NCBI GenBank assembly: GCA_036395835.1
Contig: DASWCW010000036.1
Span: 5,478-69,477, forward strand
Direction: 5' to 3'
DNA from: AP-16 sp036395835
GTDB lineage: Bacteria > Pseudomonadota > Alphaproteobacteria > Rhizobiales > Xanthobacteraceae
Length of the DNA stretch: 64,000 nucleotides
Made by a program: the position numbers and the translations under genes. The notes beneath the pieces are model-generated. The model was not told the DNA's origin. It was given only the letters and a program-made list of their open reading frames with translations, and ran no database searches. Below, piece by piece: positions 9,189 to 17,685 of the stretch (its first letter is position 1; each line of letters starts with the position of its first letter).

Positions 9189-11252
9189 ATGATGGAAAGC
9201 GCCTGGGTCGATCGCGACGCCGCGGCGCTGGTCGATCATTACGCCAAGGACGGCGTTCCGGCCGAGCTCGCCTTGCGCGTCTACACGACGCGCTTGCTCG
9301 GCCGCGACCCGAAGCTCGTGCTGCACGGCGGCGGCAATACCTCGGTCAAGATCCGCGTGCGCGATCTCCTCGGCGAGGAAGTCGAGGTGCTCTGCGTCAA
9401 GGGCAGCGGCTGGGACATGGCCCGGATCGAGCCGGCAGGCTTGCCGGCCGTGCGCCTCGATCCGCTGAAAACTTTGCGCTCGCGCGCGGCGCTCGCGGAC
9501 GAGGAGATGGTGCGCATTCAGCGCGCCCTGCTCATCGATCCGATGGCGCCGAATCCGTCGGTCGAGACCCTGTTGCACGCCTTCCTGCCGCAGAAATTCA
9601 TCGATCACACGCATTCGACCGCGGTGCTCAGCCTCACCGATCAACCCGACGGCGCCGCGATTTGCCGCGAAGTCTATGACGGACGGCTCGGCCTCGTGCC
9701 CTACCTGATGCCCGGATTCCGGCTCGCCAAGAAAGCCGCGGAAATCCACGATGCGGATCCGAAGGTCGAAGGCCTCGTGCTGCTCAAGCACGGGATCTTC
9801 ACCTTCGGCGATACCGCGCGGGAAGCCTACGAGCGCATGATCGAGATGGTGTCGCTCGCGCAAGCGCGGCTTCGCCGCGGCCGCAAGGCGGTGTTCGCCA
9901 CCGCGCAATTGCCGCAACGGATCGCCTCGCTGGCCGAGGTCGCGCCGATCGTGCGCGGCGCCTGCAGCCGCAAGGACGAGAAGATCGAAGGCGCCTACCG
10001 CCGGCTGATCCTCGAGTTCCGCACCAGCCCCGCCATTCTCGATTACGTCAACGGGGCCGAGGCGCCGCGCTATGCCCGGGCCGGCGTGGTCACGCCCGAT
10101 CACGCCATCCGCACGAAACACTGGCCGGTGATCGTCGCGCCCCCCGAGGAGGGCAAAGGCGCCGATTTCAAGCAGGCGATTTCGGCCGCGGTGAAGTCTT
10201 TCGTCGAGAACTACGAGGCCTATTTCGCTCGCAACAACGTCCGCTGCAATTCATCCAAACGCATGCTGGATCCGCTGCCGCGCGTCGTGCTCGTTCCGGG
10301 CCTCGGCTTGTTCGGGCTGGGCCGCAGCAAGAAGGACGCACGCATCGCGGCGGACCTCGCCGAGAGCGCGGTCGAGACCATCACGGGTGCGGAAGCGATC
10401 GGCCGCTTCGAGTCGATCGGCGAGGCCGAGACGTTCGATATGGAGTATTGGTCGCTCGAACAGGCCAAGCTCGGCAAGGAACCGGAAAAGCCGCTGGCCG
10501 GACAAGTCGCGCTCGTCACCGGGGCCGCCGGAGCGATCGGTGCCGCAACCGCGCGGGCGCTCGCCGGCGCGGGCGCCGAGATTGCTCTCATCGATATCGA
10601 TGCGGAGCAGATCCGCGCATGCGCCGAAAAGATCGGCGGCGCCGCGCTTGCGGTACCGTGCGACGTGACCGACGGCCGCGCCGTGCGCGCGGCGTTCGAT
10701 GCGGTCGTCGAGGCGTTCGGCGGAGTGGACATCGTGGTTTCCAACGCCGGCGCCGCCTGGCAGGGCCGCATCGGCGAAGTCGAGGAAGCCGTGCTGCGAC
10801 GCAGCTTCGAGCTCAATTTCTTCGCGCACCAATTCGTGGCGCAGAACGCGGTGCGCGTGATGCTGGCGCAGGGCACGGGTGGCGCGCTGTTGTTCAACGT
10901 CTCCAAGCAGGCGGTCAATCCGGGGATGGATTTCGGTCCTTACGGATTGCCGAAAGCCGCAACTCTGCTTCTGGTCCGGCAATATGCGCTCGAATACGGC
11001 AAGCACGGCATCCGCGCCAATGCCGTCAATGCCGATCGCATCCGCTCCGGCCTGCTCACGCCGGAACTGATCGCGGTGCGCGCGGCGGCGCGCGGCTTGA
11101 GCGAGCACGAATATATGGCCGGCAATCTGCTCGGACGGGAAGTCACGGCCGACGATGTGGCTCAGGCATTCCTCTATCACGCGACGGCGCTCAAGACGAC
11201 GGCGGACGTGACCACGGTCGACGGCGGCAACATCGCCGCGGCGTTGCGCTAG
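9189..11252 (+). CDS. Bifunctional class II aldolase / short-chain dehydrogenase
   Basis: This is a 687-residue fusion. Residues about 1-250 form a class II aldolase/adducin domain with GGGNTSVK and the metal-binding FIDHTHSTAV (near 137) and LKHGIFTFG. Residues about 430-687 are a short-chain dehydrogenase with the NAD(P)-binding VTGAAGAIGAATA, NAG in VVSNAGAAW and the catalytic YGLPK (Tyr-x3-Lys). The architecture matches the rhamnulose-phosphate aldolase/lactaldehyde dehydrogenase (RhaD/RhaE-like) family, which cleaves a sugar phosphate and oxidises or reduces the product. No rhamnose genes lie nearby, so the substrate is not established. Start ATG 9189 or the adjacent ATG 9192. Confidence 0.88.
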   Translation: MMESAWVDRDAAALVDHYAKDGVPAELALRVYTTRLLGRDPKLVLHGGGNTSVKIRVRDLLGEEVEVLCVKGSGWDMARIEPAGLPAVRLDPLKTLRSRAALADEEMVRIQRALLIDPMAPNPSVETLLHAFLPQKFIDHTHSTAVLSLTDQPDGAAICREVYDGRLGLVPYLMPGFRLAKKAAEIHDADPKVEGLVLLKHGIFTFGDTAREAYERMIEMVSLAQARLRRGRKAVFATAQLPQRIASLAEVAPIVRGACSRKDEKIEGAYRRLILEFRTSPAILDYVNGAEAPRYARAGVVTPDHAIRTKHWPVIVAPPEEGKGADFKQAISAAVKSFVENYEAYFARNNVRCNSSKRMLDPLPRVVLVPGLGLFGLGRSKKDARIAADLAESAVETITGAEAIGRFESIGEAETFDMEYWSLEQAKLGKEPEKPLAGQVALVTGAAGAIGAATARALAGAGAEIALIDIDAEQIRACAEKIGGAALAVPCDVTDGRAVRAAFDAVVEAFGGVDIVVSNAGAAWQGRIGEVEEAVLRRSFELNFFAHQFVAQNAVRVMLAQGTGGALLFNVSKQAVNPGMDFGPYGLPKAATLLLVRQYALEYGKHGIRANAVNADRIRSGLLTPELIAVRAAARGLSEHEYMAGNLLGREVTADDVAQAFLYHATALKTTADVTTVDGGNIAAALR

Positions 11253-11292
11253 CCTGCATCGAGGCGAACGCCGGAAGGCTCGAGGAGAAACG

Positions 11293-11748
11293 ATGCGTGC
11301 GGCCGGAAAAGCGACGGCGGGTTTGCTTGCGGCAGGTCTGGCTGCGCAATGGACCGCAAGCTCGGCCATCGCACAAACGCAGGAGCGATTTGTCGGAACG
11401 CTCAGCTGCGCGAAATCGACGTTCGCCAAGCCCGCCAGGCGCGAGCCGATCACGGTCGAGGTCGCCGGCGGTGTTGCCCGCTATCGCCATACCGTACTCA
11501 ACGAGGACGGCACGGCGGGCGTCGGGATGGAGACCGGCGAGGGAGCGATCGGCAAGGACGGCAAGGTGATGCTCGCGGGAACCTGGAAAAGCCAGAGCGG
11601 CGTCTATTCCTACGAGGCGCGCTATGCCGGCACGCTCGGCACCAAGGGCGAGCTGGCCGGCCAGCAAGCTTGGATCATCCACGGCCGAAAGGGCGAGCGC
11701 AGCTGCACGGTGATCTTGTCGAAGCGCGGCCGCGGTCTGTTGCGATGA
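11293..11748 (+). CDS. Secreted hypothetical protein
   Basis: This 151-residue protein has a cleavable signal peptide (about residues 1-27, ending ...SSAIAQ). The mature part holds a conserved-looking beta-rich segment (RFVGTLSCAKSTFAKPARREP, about residues 32-52) and two cysteines that could form a disulfide. The ATG follows an excellent GAGGAGA ribosome-binding sequence. It lies 40 bases after the aldolase/dehydrogenase and 55 bases before a methyltransferase. I do not recognise its family; a periplasmic location is the only supported inference. Confidence 0.75.
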   Translation: MRAAGKATAGLLAAGLAAQWTASSAIAQTQERFVGTLSCAKSTFAKPARREPITVEVAGGVARYRHTVLNEDGTAGVGMETGEGAIGKDGKVMLAGTWKSQSGVYSYEARYAGTLGTKGELAGQQAWIIHGRKGERSCTVILSKRGRGLLR

Positions 11749-11802
11749 TGAAACGATGATACGTTATGAGCGCGGTAGCGAACGGCGCGACGGAGAAAAT
11801 GG

Positions 11803-12558
11803 ATGGCAAAATCTGTGGTGCAGGAACAGTTCGGCGCCACCGCGGCGCACTATCTGACCAGCAAGCCGCATGCGAAGGGCAAGAGCCTCGAGCGGCTGGT
11901 CGAATTGGTGAAGCCGCAGCCGGGATGGCGGGCGCTCGACGTCGCTACCGGCGCCGGGCACACCGCTTACGCGTTTGCGCCGCATGTCGCGCGGGTCTGG
12001 GCGAGCGATATCACCGAGGAGATGCTCGCGCTCGTTCGCGAGGAAATCGCCAAGCGCAAGCTCGGCAATGTGCGCGTCGCCTATGCCAAGGCGGAATCGC
12101 TCCCGTTCGAGGATGCCAGCTTCGACCTCGTGACCTGCCGCATCGCGCCGCATCATTTCGACAGCATCGCGCGGTTTCTCGACGAGGCGCGGCGCGTGCT
12201 CAAGCCCGGCGCGACGCTGGCGATCACCGACAACATCGTGCCGGCGGGCTCGGTCGGCGATTACGTCAACGCCTTCGAGCGGTTCCGCGACCCGAGCCAC
12301 CTGCGCGCGTGGACCATGGAGGAATGGCGCGCGGCGCTCGCCGGCCACGGCTTTGCGATCCAGCACGAGGAGCAGGCATCGAAATCGATCGAGTTTTCCA
12401 GCTGGGCGAGCCGCCACGATGCCATCATGCAGGTCCTGCTCAAGGCCATGCTGATCGAGACCACGCCCGCCGTGAAGTCGTTCCTGCAACCGGACGAAGG
12501 CGGCGGCGAGCTGACTTTTCACCTCACCGAGGGATTATTCGTGGCAAAACGAAAGTAG
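11803..12558 (+). CDS. Class I SAM-dependent methyltransferase (UbiE/Methyltransf_11-like)
   Basis: This 251-residue cytosolic enzyme has the Rossmann SAM-binding motif I LDVATGAGHTAYAF at about 46-59, the acidic motif II WASDITEEML, and motif post-II AESLPFEDASFDLVTCRIAPHH. This arrangement is that of the ubiquinone/menaquinone methyltransferase-like family acting on small molecules. The acceptor cannot be deduced. GGAGAAA precedes the ATG. It may be transcribed with the upstream secreted protein. Confidence 0.88.
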   Translation: MAKSVVQEQFGATAAHYLTSKPHAKGKSLERLVELVKPQPGWRALDVATGAGHTAYAFAPHVARVWASDITEEMLALVREEIAKRKLGNVRVAYAKAESLPFEDASFDLVTCRIAPHHFDSIARFLDEARRVLKPGATLAITDNIVPAGSVGDYVNAFERFRDPSHLRAWTMEEWRAALAGHGFAIQHEEQASKSIEFSSWASRHDAIMQVLLKAMLIETTPAVKSFLQPDEGGGELTFHLTEGLFVAKRK

Positions 12559-12596
12559 GAGTCACCTAAGGAGGAGTGGCCGCATCTCAGAGACTG

Positions 12597-12646
12597 GTCG
12601 TTCCGGCCAAGCGCGAAAGCGCGAGCGCCGGAACCCATGAACACCG
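12597..12646 (+). repeat. REP palindrome, forward copy, just upstream of the GIY-YIG gene
   Basis: The element contains an 8-bp perfect inverted repeat, GTTCCGGC (12600-12607) and GCCGGAAC (12627-12634), with an inner GCGC-GAAA-GCGC hairpin. It ends in CCCATGAACACC. The tail and stem match the elements at 12963-13014 (inverted) and 43971-44089. Read in frame it would encode VVPAKRESASAGTHEHR, a translation typical of REP elements mis-annotated as protein starts. Confidence 0.85.
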
Positions 12647-12653
12647 ATTTGGC

Positions 12654-12959
12654 GTGAGTACCAGCCGACAATTCTATCTCTACATTCTCGCCAGCCGACG
12701 CCACGGGACCCTGTACATCGGCGTCACCAGCGATTTGGTTCGAAGGATCTATGAACACCGCATCAAGGCCGTTCCAGGATTTACGAGGCAATACGGCATT
12801 GATCGGCTGGTCTATTTCGAAATATTCGATGATCCGACTTCTGCCATCGCCCGCGAAAAGCAAGTGAAGAAATGGCGTCGGGATTGGAAAGTTGCGTTGA
12901 TCGAAGCAGAGAATCCGGACTGGCGAGACCTATTCGATGGAATAGCACAATGGGCATAG
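12654..12959 (+). CDS. Small GIY-YIG nuclease family protein (UPF0213-like)
   Basis: This 101-residue single-domain protein has the GIY-YIG core YLYILASRRHGTLYIGVTS near residues 8-26, then Arg (VRRIYEHR) and Glu (AREKQVKKW) at the positions expected for the nuclease active site. The C-terminus NPDWRDLFD is conserved in the stand-alone bacterial family, whose cellular role is not established. The start chosen is GTG at 12654, because any earlier in-frame ATG (12576) would translate through the REP palindrome. The gene is bracketed by inverted REP copies 7 bases upstream and 3 bases downstream. Confidence 0.85.
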   Translation: MSTSRQFYLYILASRRHGTLYIGVTSDLVRRIYEHRIKAVPGFTRQYGIDRLVYFEIFDDPTSAIAREKQVKKWRRDWKVALIEAENPDWRDLFDGIAQWA

Positions 12960-12962
12960 GCC

Positions 12963-13014
12963 GGTGTGCATGGGTCCCGGTTCTCGCTCGCCAAGCTCGC
13001 TCGGCCGGGACGAC
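12963..13014 (-). repeat. REP palindrome, inverted copy, just downstream of the GIY-YIG gene
   Basis: GTCCCGG (12974-12980) pairs with CCGGGAC (13005-13011). The element begins GGTGTGCATGGGT and ends GACGACG, which is the reverse-complement layout of the copy at 12597-12646. It is more diverged than the speE-speD copies but keeps stem, tail and spacing. Confidence 0.75.
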
Positions 13015-13035
13015 GGCGCGTGGGTCTGAACGCGG

Positions 13036-14208
13036 TTACTTCAGCCAAGCCCCGATCCGGCGCACCGCCTCGCGCATCTCGTCCGCCGACCCCGCATAGC
13101 AGAAGCGCACGAAATTCTTGCCGTCGACGGGATCGAAATCGATGCCCGGCGTGGCGGCGACACCGGCCTCTTCCAGCATGCGCTTGGCGAAATCGAAGCT
13201 GTCGCTCGAGAAACGCGACACGTCGGCGTAGAGATAGAACGCGCCGTCGACCGGCAGAAACTTGCCGAGCCCGGTCTTGGGGAGGCCGTCGAGCAGGATG
13301 CGCCGGTTGTGCTCATAGCCGTGCTTGACTTCCTCCATCTCCGAGCGGGCATCGAAAGCCGCCTCCGCGGCGATCTGGGAGAGCGTCGGCACCGAGATCG
13401 CGAGATTCTGCTGCAGGCGCTCGATCGGCCGCACCAGCGCCGGCGGAACCACCATCCAGCCGACCCGCCATCCGGTCATGCAGAAATATTTCGAGAACGA
13501 ATTGATCACGACCGCGCGTTCGGACAGCACCGCCGCCGTCTCGGCCGCGAAGGCGTAATCGAGCCCGTGGTAGATCTCATCCGAGATCACCCGGATCCCC
13601 TCCCCCTCCGCGGCGGCGACGAGTTCCGCGAGCGCCCGGCCGCTCATCATCGTGCCGGTCGGATTGGCGGGACTGGCGATGAGCACGCCTTTGAGCGGCG
13701 CGTGACGGTGCGCCGCAAGCAGGCTCTCGACCGTGATCGACCAGCGCGTAGCTTCGGAAATCTCGATCGGCACCGGCTCGCAGCCCAGCGCGGTCAGGAT
13801 GTGCCGGTAAGGCGGGTAGCCGGGCCGCGCCATCGCGACCCGTTCTCCGGGCCCGAACAGGGCGAGAAACGCCAGCAGGAACCCCGCGGACGAGCCGGTG
13901 GTGACCACGACGCGGTCAGGATCGAGCTCGCAGCCGTAGGTCTCGGCATAGTGGCGGGCGATGCGGGCGCGCAGCGAGGGAATGCCCAGCGCCTCGGTGT
14001 AGGCGATCCGCGCGGTCTCCAGCGCGGCGCGCGCCGCCGCGATGGCGCTCGAAGGCGCCGGCGCCGCGGGCTGGCCGACCTCCATGTGCACGACGCGCCG
14101 CCCCTGCGCCTCGAGCCGGGCCGCCGCGGCCATCACATCCATGACCATGAAAGGCGCCACATTGCTGCGGGCCGAGGCCGTGATCAGCCGTTTCGCCGCA
14201 TCGAGCAT
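13036..14208 (-). CDS. Pyridoxal-phosphate aminotransferase, class I/II
   Basis: This 390-residue fold-type I aminotransferase shows the PLP-anchoring lysine in NSFSKYFCMTGWRVGW (near residue 240), the cofactor-contacting ASPANPTGT and SDEIYHGL, and a C-terminal arginine in FVRFCYAGS for the substrate carboxylate. It belongs to the aspartate/aromatic aminotransferase group. The amino-acid substrate cannot be read from sequence. It is convergent with the GIY-YIG gene and divergent from the M48 protease gene. Confidence 0.9.
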   Translation of the reverse strand: MLDAAKRLITASARSNVAPFMVMDVMAAAARLEAQGRRVVHMEVGQPAAPAPSSAIAAARAALETARIAYTEALGIPSLRARIARHYAETYGCELDPDRVVVTTGSSAGFLLAFLALFGPGERVAMARPGYPPYRHILTALGCEPVPIEISEATRWSITVESLLAAHRHAPLKGVLIASPANPTGTMMSGRALAELVAAAEGEGIRVISDEIYHGLDYAFAAETAAVLSERAVVINSFSKYFCMTGWRVGWMVVPPALVRPIERLQQNLAISVPTLSQIAAEAAFDARSEMEEVKHGYEHNRRILLDGLPKTGLGKFLPVDGAFYLYADVSRFSSDSFDFAKRMLEEAGVAATPGIDFDPVDGKNFVRFCYAGSADEMREAVRRIGAWLK

Positions 14209-14366
14209 GATCGCGATCGATCCGATGTCATCCTTGCCGCATCGCCTCGCTAATGCCGCATTCCGCAGGCTGTTGCCCGCATTCCCAAGTCGTGATCGCG
14301 GCCGCGTTGACCATGTCCCGGCGGCTTTCTAGTTTGCGCCGGAATTTCCGGGGAATCCGACCTGTC

Positions 14367-15785
14367 ATGACGAACGGCCGAGGGCTTAACAGGGAGCGGC
14401 GCGGGACGCCAGCCTCGCGCGCCATCGCGCTCGTCACCGCGGCCGCCATGATCGCTTCGGTCGGCCCGGCCAGCCCGCAAGAGCCCAAGGGGCTACCGCT
14501 CATCCGCGATGCGGAGATCGAGCAGCTGCTGCGCGATTACACGCAGCCCGTCCTGCGCGCCGCCGGGCTGGCGCAGCAGAACATCCGGGTCGTCATCATC
14601 AATGACCGTGCGTTCAACGCCTTCGTGGCCGACGGCAGGCGGATCTTCGTCAACGTCGGAGCGCTGATGGAGGCAAAGACCCCGAACGAGATCATCGGGG
14701 TGTTCGCCCATGAAACCGGACACATAGCCGGCGGGCACCTTGCCCGGCTGCGCGAGGAGATCTCGCGGGCGGAGACTTCGGCCATCATCGCCATGCTGCT
14801 GGGCGTCGGCGCCATGGTGGCCGGTGCGCGGGCCGGCGCCGGTTCCGGCATCGGTCAGGTCGGGGCCGCGGCGCTTTCCGCGCCGCAATCGATCGCGTTG
14901 CGATCGCTGCTCTCTTATGTGCGCGCGCAGGAGGAGCAGGCGGATCGCGCCGGAGTGAAATTCCTGACCGCTACCGGCCAGTCGGCGAAGGGCATGTCCG
15001 ATACCTTCAAGCGGCTCGCCGATCAGATGCTGGTGAGCTCGCGTTACATCGATCCCTATCTGCAATCGCACCCCTTGCCGAAGGAACGCGTCGCCGCCCT
15101 CGAGGGCCTGGCGAAGACCAGCCCCTATTGGGACAAGAAGGACCCCTCCGAGCTGCAGCTGCGCCACGACATGATGCGGGCCAAGCTGTCGGGTTTCATC
15201 GAGCGGCCCGACACGGTGGAGCGGCGCTACCCGGCGAGCGATACCAGTCTCGCCGCCCGCTACGCCCGCGCCATCGTCGCCTATCGGCATTCCGACCTGC
15301 GCTCCGCGCTCGTCCAGATCGAGGCTCTGGTCCAGGCCCAGCCGAGCAATCCGTATTTTCTCGAGCTCAAGGGACAGGCGCTGATGGAAAACGGCCGACC
15401 CGCCGAAGCCCTCGTGCCCTTGCGCCGGGCCGCGGCGCTCGCACCCAATGCCGCCTTGATCCAGATCCTGCTGGCGCAGGCGCTGGTCGCCACCAACGAG
15501 CCCAAGAACGCGGCCGAGGCGATTCCGCTGCTGCGGGCGGCGGTGACCCACGAACCCGATATGCCCGAAGGCTACACTCAGCTGGCCATGGCCTATGGTC
15601 AGAAGGGAGATCTCGCCGAAGCCGATCTCGCGGCGTCCCAGGCGGCGTTCGCGCGCGGCGATTTCAAGACCGCGCGAGACCTCGCGGCGCGGGCCAAAAC
15701 CCGGTTTCCGACCGGTTCTCCCGGTTGGGTCCGGGCCGACGACATCGTAACCTATAAGCCGCCGGCGAGAGCCAGCCGCAACTGA
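14367..15785 (+). CDS. M48 family metalloprotease with TPR repeats (BepA/YfgC-like)
   Basis: This is a periplasmic zinc protease of about 472 residues from the ATG at 14367, which begins the signal peptide (hydrophobic stretch AIALVTAAAMIASVGPA). Upstream in-frame ATGs at 14313 and 14253 are possible. The HExxH zinc motif is HETGH near residue 115, with the third ligand Glu in the segment QEEQADRAG. From about residue 300 come tetratricopeptide repeats. The family includes BepA, which degrades or assembles outer-membrane proteins. The DsbA-like gene follows 13 bases downstream, which suggests joint work in periplasmic protein quality control. Confidence 0.9.
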   Translation: MTNGRGLNRERRGTPASRAIALVTAAAMIASVGPASPQEPKGLPLIRDAEIEQLLRDYTQPVLRAAGLAQQNIRVVIINDRAFNAFVADGRRIFVNVGALMEAKTPNEIIGVFAHETGHIAGGHLARLREEISRAETSAIIAMLLGVGAMVAGARAGAGSGIGQVGAAALSAPQSIALRSLLSYVRAQEEQADRAGVKFLTATGQSAKGMSDTFKRLADQMLVSSRYIDPYLQSHPLPKERVAALEGLAKTSPYWDKKDPSELQLRHDMMRAKLSGFIERPDTVERRYPASDTSLAARYARAIVAYRHSDLRSALVQIEALVQAQPSNPYFLELKGQALMENGRPAEALVPLRRAAALAPNAALIQILLAQALVATNEPKNAAEAIPLLRAAVTHEPDMPEGYTQLAMAYGQKGDLAEADLAASQAAFARGDFKTARDLAARAKTRFPTGSPGWVRADDIVTYKPPARASRN

Positions 15786-15798
15786 AGGAAGATTTTCG

Positions 15799-16554
15799 AT
15801 GCAACGCTTGCTCCGTCCACTCCTGATCGCCATCGTGGCAGCCGTGCTGGCGATCGGTTCGCTTCCGGCGCGCGCCCAATCGTTCTCGGATACCCAGCGC
15901 GGCGAGATCGAGCGCATCGTCAAGGATTATCTGGTCGCCCATCCCGAGGTGCTCCAGGAAGTCATCAACGAACTCGAGAAGCGCCAGAGCGATGCCGAGG
16001 CCGCCAAGCACCGGGACGGCGTCAAACAATACAGTCAGGCGCTGTTCTACTCGCCGCGCCAGGTCACGATCGGTAATCGCCAGGGCGAGGTGACGCTGGT
16101 CGAGTTCTTCGATTACAATTGCGGCTATTGCAAACGGGCGCTGAGCGATCTTCTCAACCTGATGAAGGAGGATCCGAAGCTCCGCGTCGTGCTCAAGGAA
16201 TTCCCCGTGCTGGGGCCCGGCTCGGTGGAAGCGGCGCAGGTCGGAGTTGCGGTCCGCATGCAGGACCCGACCGGCAAAAAGTACCTCGAGTTCCATCAGA
16301 AGCTGCTCGGCGGCCGGGGCCAGGCCGACCGCGCCCACGCGCTCGCCGTCGCCAAGGAGATCGGCCTCGATACGGCGCGCATCGAAAAGGACATGACCGG
16401 CGACGAGGCCAAGGCCACGCTCGAGGAGAACATGCATATCGCCGAGGCGCTGGGGCTCAACGGCACGCCGAGCTATGTCATCGGCAGCGAAGTCGTCATC
16501 GGCGCGGTGGGCGTGACGGCGCTGAAAGAGAAGGTCGGCGTCGCGCGACCATAG
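15799..16554 (+). CDS. DsbA-family thiol:disulfide oxidoreductase
   Basis: This 251-residue exported protein has a signal peptide (residues about 1-27, ending PARAQ), a helical N-terminal extension and a thioredoxin domain. The CxxC active site is CGYC in FFDYNCGYCKRAL near residue 110, and the cis-proline loop is GTPSYVIG near 226. It resembles the Com1/BdbD-like DsbA group with an N-terminal helix. AAGGAAG precedes the ATG. It is closely spaced behind the M48 protease, so the two are probably one transcript. Confidence 0.92.
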   Translation: MQRLLRPLLIAIVAAVLAIGSLPARAQSFSDTQRGEIERIVKDYLVAHPEVLQEVINELEKRQSDAEAAKHRDGVKQYSQALFYSPRQVTIGNRQGEVTLVEFFDYNCGYCKRALSDLLNLMKEDPKLRVVLKEFPVLGPGSVEAAQVGVAVRMQDPTGKKYLEFHQKLLGGRGQADRAHALAVAKEIGLDTARIEKDMTGDEAKATLEENMHIAEALGLNGTPSYVIGSEVVIGAVGVTALKEKVGVARP

Positions 16555-16667
16555 CGGCGTTTGGTTGCCGCGGGCTTTCCCCGGCAGCCGTGCCCTCCTA
16601 TAACGCGCCGGGAGCCGGGATGGCGGCACCCCCCTCTCCTTGCAGAAGCCCATAGCCAAGGCACGTC

Positions 16668-17123
16668 ATGGCCGACACCATCTACGTCCTCAATGGCCCG
16701 AACCTCAACCTGCTCGGCACCCGCGAGCCGGAAACCTACGGCCACACCACGCTCGCCGACGTCGAACAGCTGTGCCGCAACGCGGGCAAGCGCTTCGAGG
16801 TCGCGGTGGAGTTCCGTCAATCCAACCACGAGGGCGCGATCGTCGACTGGATTCAGGAAGCGGCTCGCAGCAACGCATTGGGGATCGTGATCAATCCCGC
16901 CGGCTACACCACGACCTCGGTGGCGATTCTCGATGCGATCCTGGCGGTGAAGATCCCGGTCATCGAGGTGCACATCAGCAACATCCACGCGCGCGAGAGC
17001 TTCCGCCATCATTCCTATGTCTCGCGCGCGGCTCGTGCCGTGATCTGCGGGTTCGGCATCGAGGGCTATGCGCTGGCCATCATCGGGCTTGCCGCCATGG
17101 TCGGCGCGACCGCCAAGAGCTGA
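16668..17123 (+). CDS. aroQ: 3-dehydroquinate dehydratase, type II
   Basis: This 151-residue enzyme of the shikimate pathway dehydrates 3-dehydroquinate to 3-dehydroshikimate. Type II features are clear: the N-terminal [18 protein letters not shown] with the active-site Arg and Tyr on the lid loop, [14 protein letters not shown] with the catalytic-loop Asn, and [18 protein letters not shown] with the catalytic His. Length matches the dodecameric type II family. It is followed after 7 bases by accB, the common alphaproteobacterial arrangement aroQ-accB-accC. Confidence 0.96.
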   Translation: MADTIYVLNGPNLNLLGTREPETYGHTTLADVEQLCRNAGKRFEVAVEFRQSNHEGAIVDWIQEAARSNALGIVINPAGYTTTSVAILDAILAVKIPVIEVHISNIHARESFRHHSYVSRAARAVICGFGIEGYALAIIGLAAMVGATAKS

Positions 17124-17130
17124 CCACGCC

Positions 17131-17619
17131 ATGCAGCTTCCGAAACGGCCGATGCACAAGGGCAAAGTTGCAATCGATCGGGAGCTGATCCACGAGCTTG
17201 CGGAATTGCTCGAGGAAACCGGTCTCGACGAGATCGAGATCGAGCAAAACGGCATGCGCGTGCGCGTGGCGCGGCACTCGCCTGTCGTGCACGTTTCGCC
17301 GCGACCGGACGCGGCGGCGCTGCCCGCAGCCGCGACGGCACCCGTGCCGATACCGACCCCCGCGCCTGCCGATCCGGCCAAGCATCCCGGCGTGGTGACC
17401 TCGCCAATGGTCGGAACCGCCTACCGATCCGTGGAGCCCGGGGCGAAGCCGTTCGTCGAGATCGGCAGCCCGGTCAAGATCGGCGATACCCTGCTGATCG
17501 TCGAGGCGATGAAGACCATGAACCAGATCCCGGCGCCGCGCGGCGGAATGGTGACGCAGATCCTGTTCGAGGATGGCCAGCCGGTCGAATACGGCCAGCC
17601 GCTGATGATCGTCGAATGA
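17131..17619 (+). CDS. accB: Acetyl-CoA carboxylase biotin carboxyl carrier protein
   Basis: This 162-residue subunit carries biotin between the carboxylase and carboxyltransferase halves of acetyl-CoA carboxylase in fatty-acid synthesis. An N-terminal helical region (LIHELAELLEETGLDEIEIE) is followed by a Pro/Ala linker (about 60-85) and the biotinyl domain with EAMKTMNQI, where the lysine is biotinylated. The usual motif is EAMKMMN, so Thr replaces one Met here. Start ATG 17131 lies just after the aroQ stop; ATG 17152 is an alternative. Confidence 0.95.
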   Translation: MQLPKRPMHKGKVAIDRELIHELAELLEETGLDEIEIEQNGMRVRVARHSPVVHVSPRPDAAALPAAATAPVPIPTPAPADPAKHPGVVTSPMVGTAYRSVEPGAKPFVEIGSPVKIGDTLLIVEAMKTMNQIPAPRGGMVTQILFEDGQPVEYGQPLMIVE

Positions 17620-17685
17620 GCGGCCGCCGCCCCTGCGCTTCGCGGCGCGTCGCGTCCGGGGAGCGGCGAACCTTGCCGCGAAGTC

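Noticed and set aside
6726..10121. Open frame of more than 1,100 codons on the minus strand opposite rne and the aldolase gene.
   Set aside because: It spans two real genes and a gap, and its composition is that of a GC-rich antisense shadow.
12576..12653. Upstream ATG start for the GIY-YIG protein.
   Set aside because: The extra 26 residues are a translation of the REP palindrome; GTG 12654 gives the normal family N-terminus.
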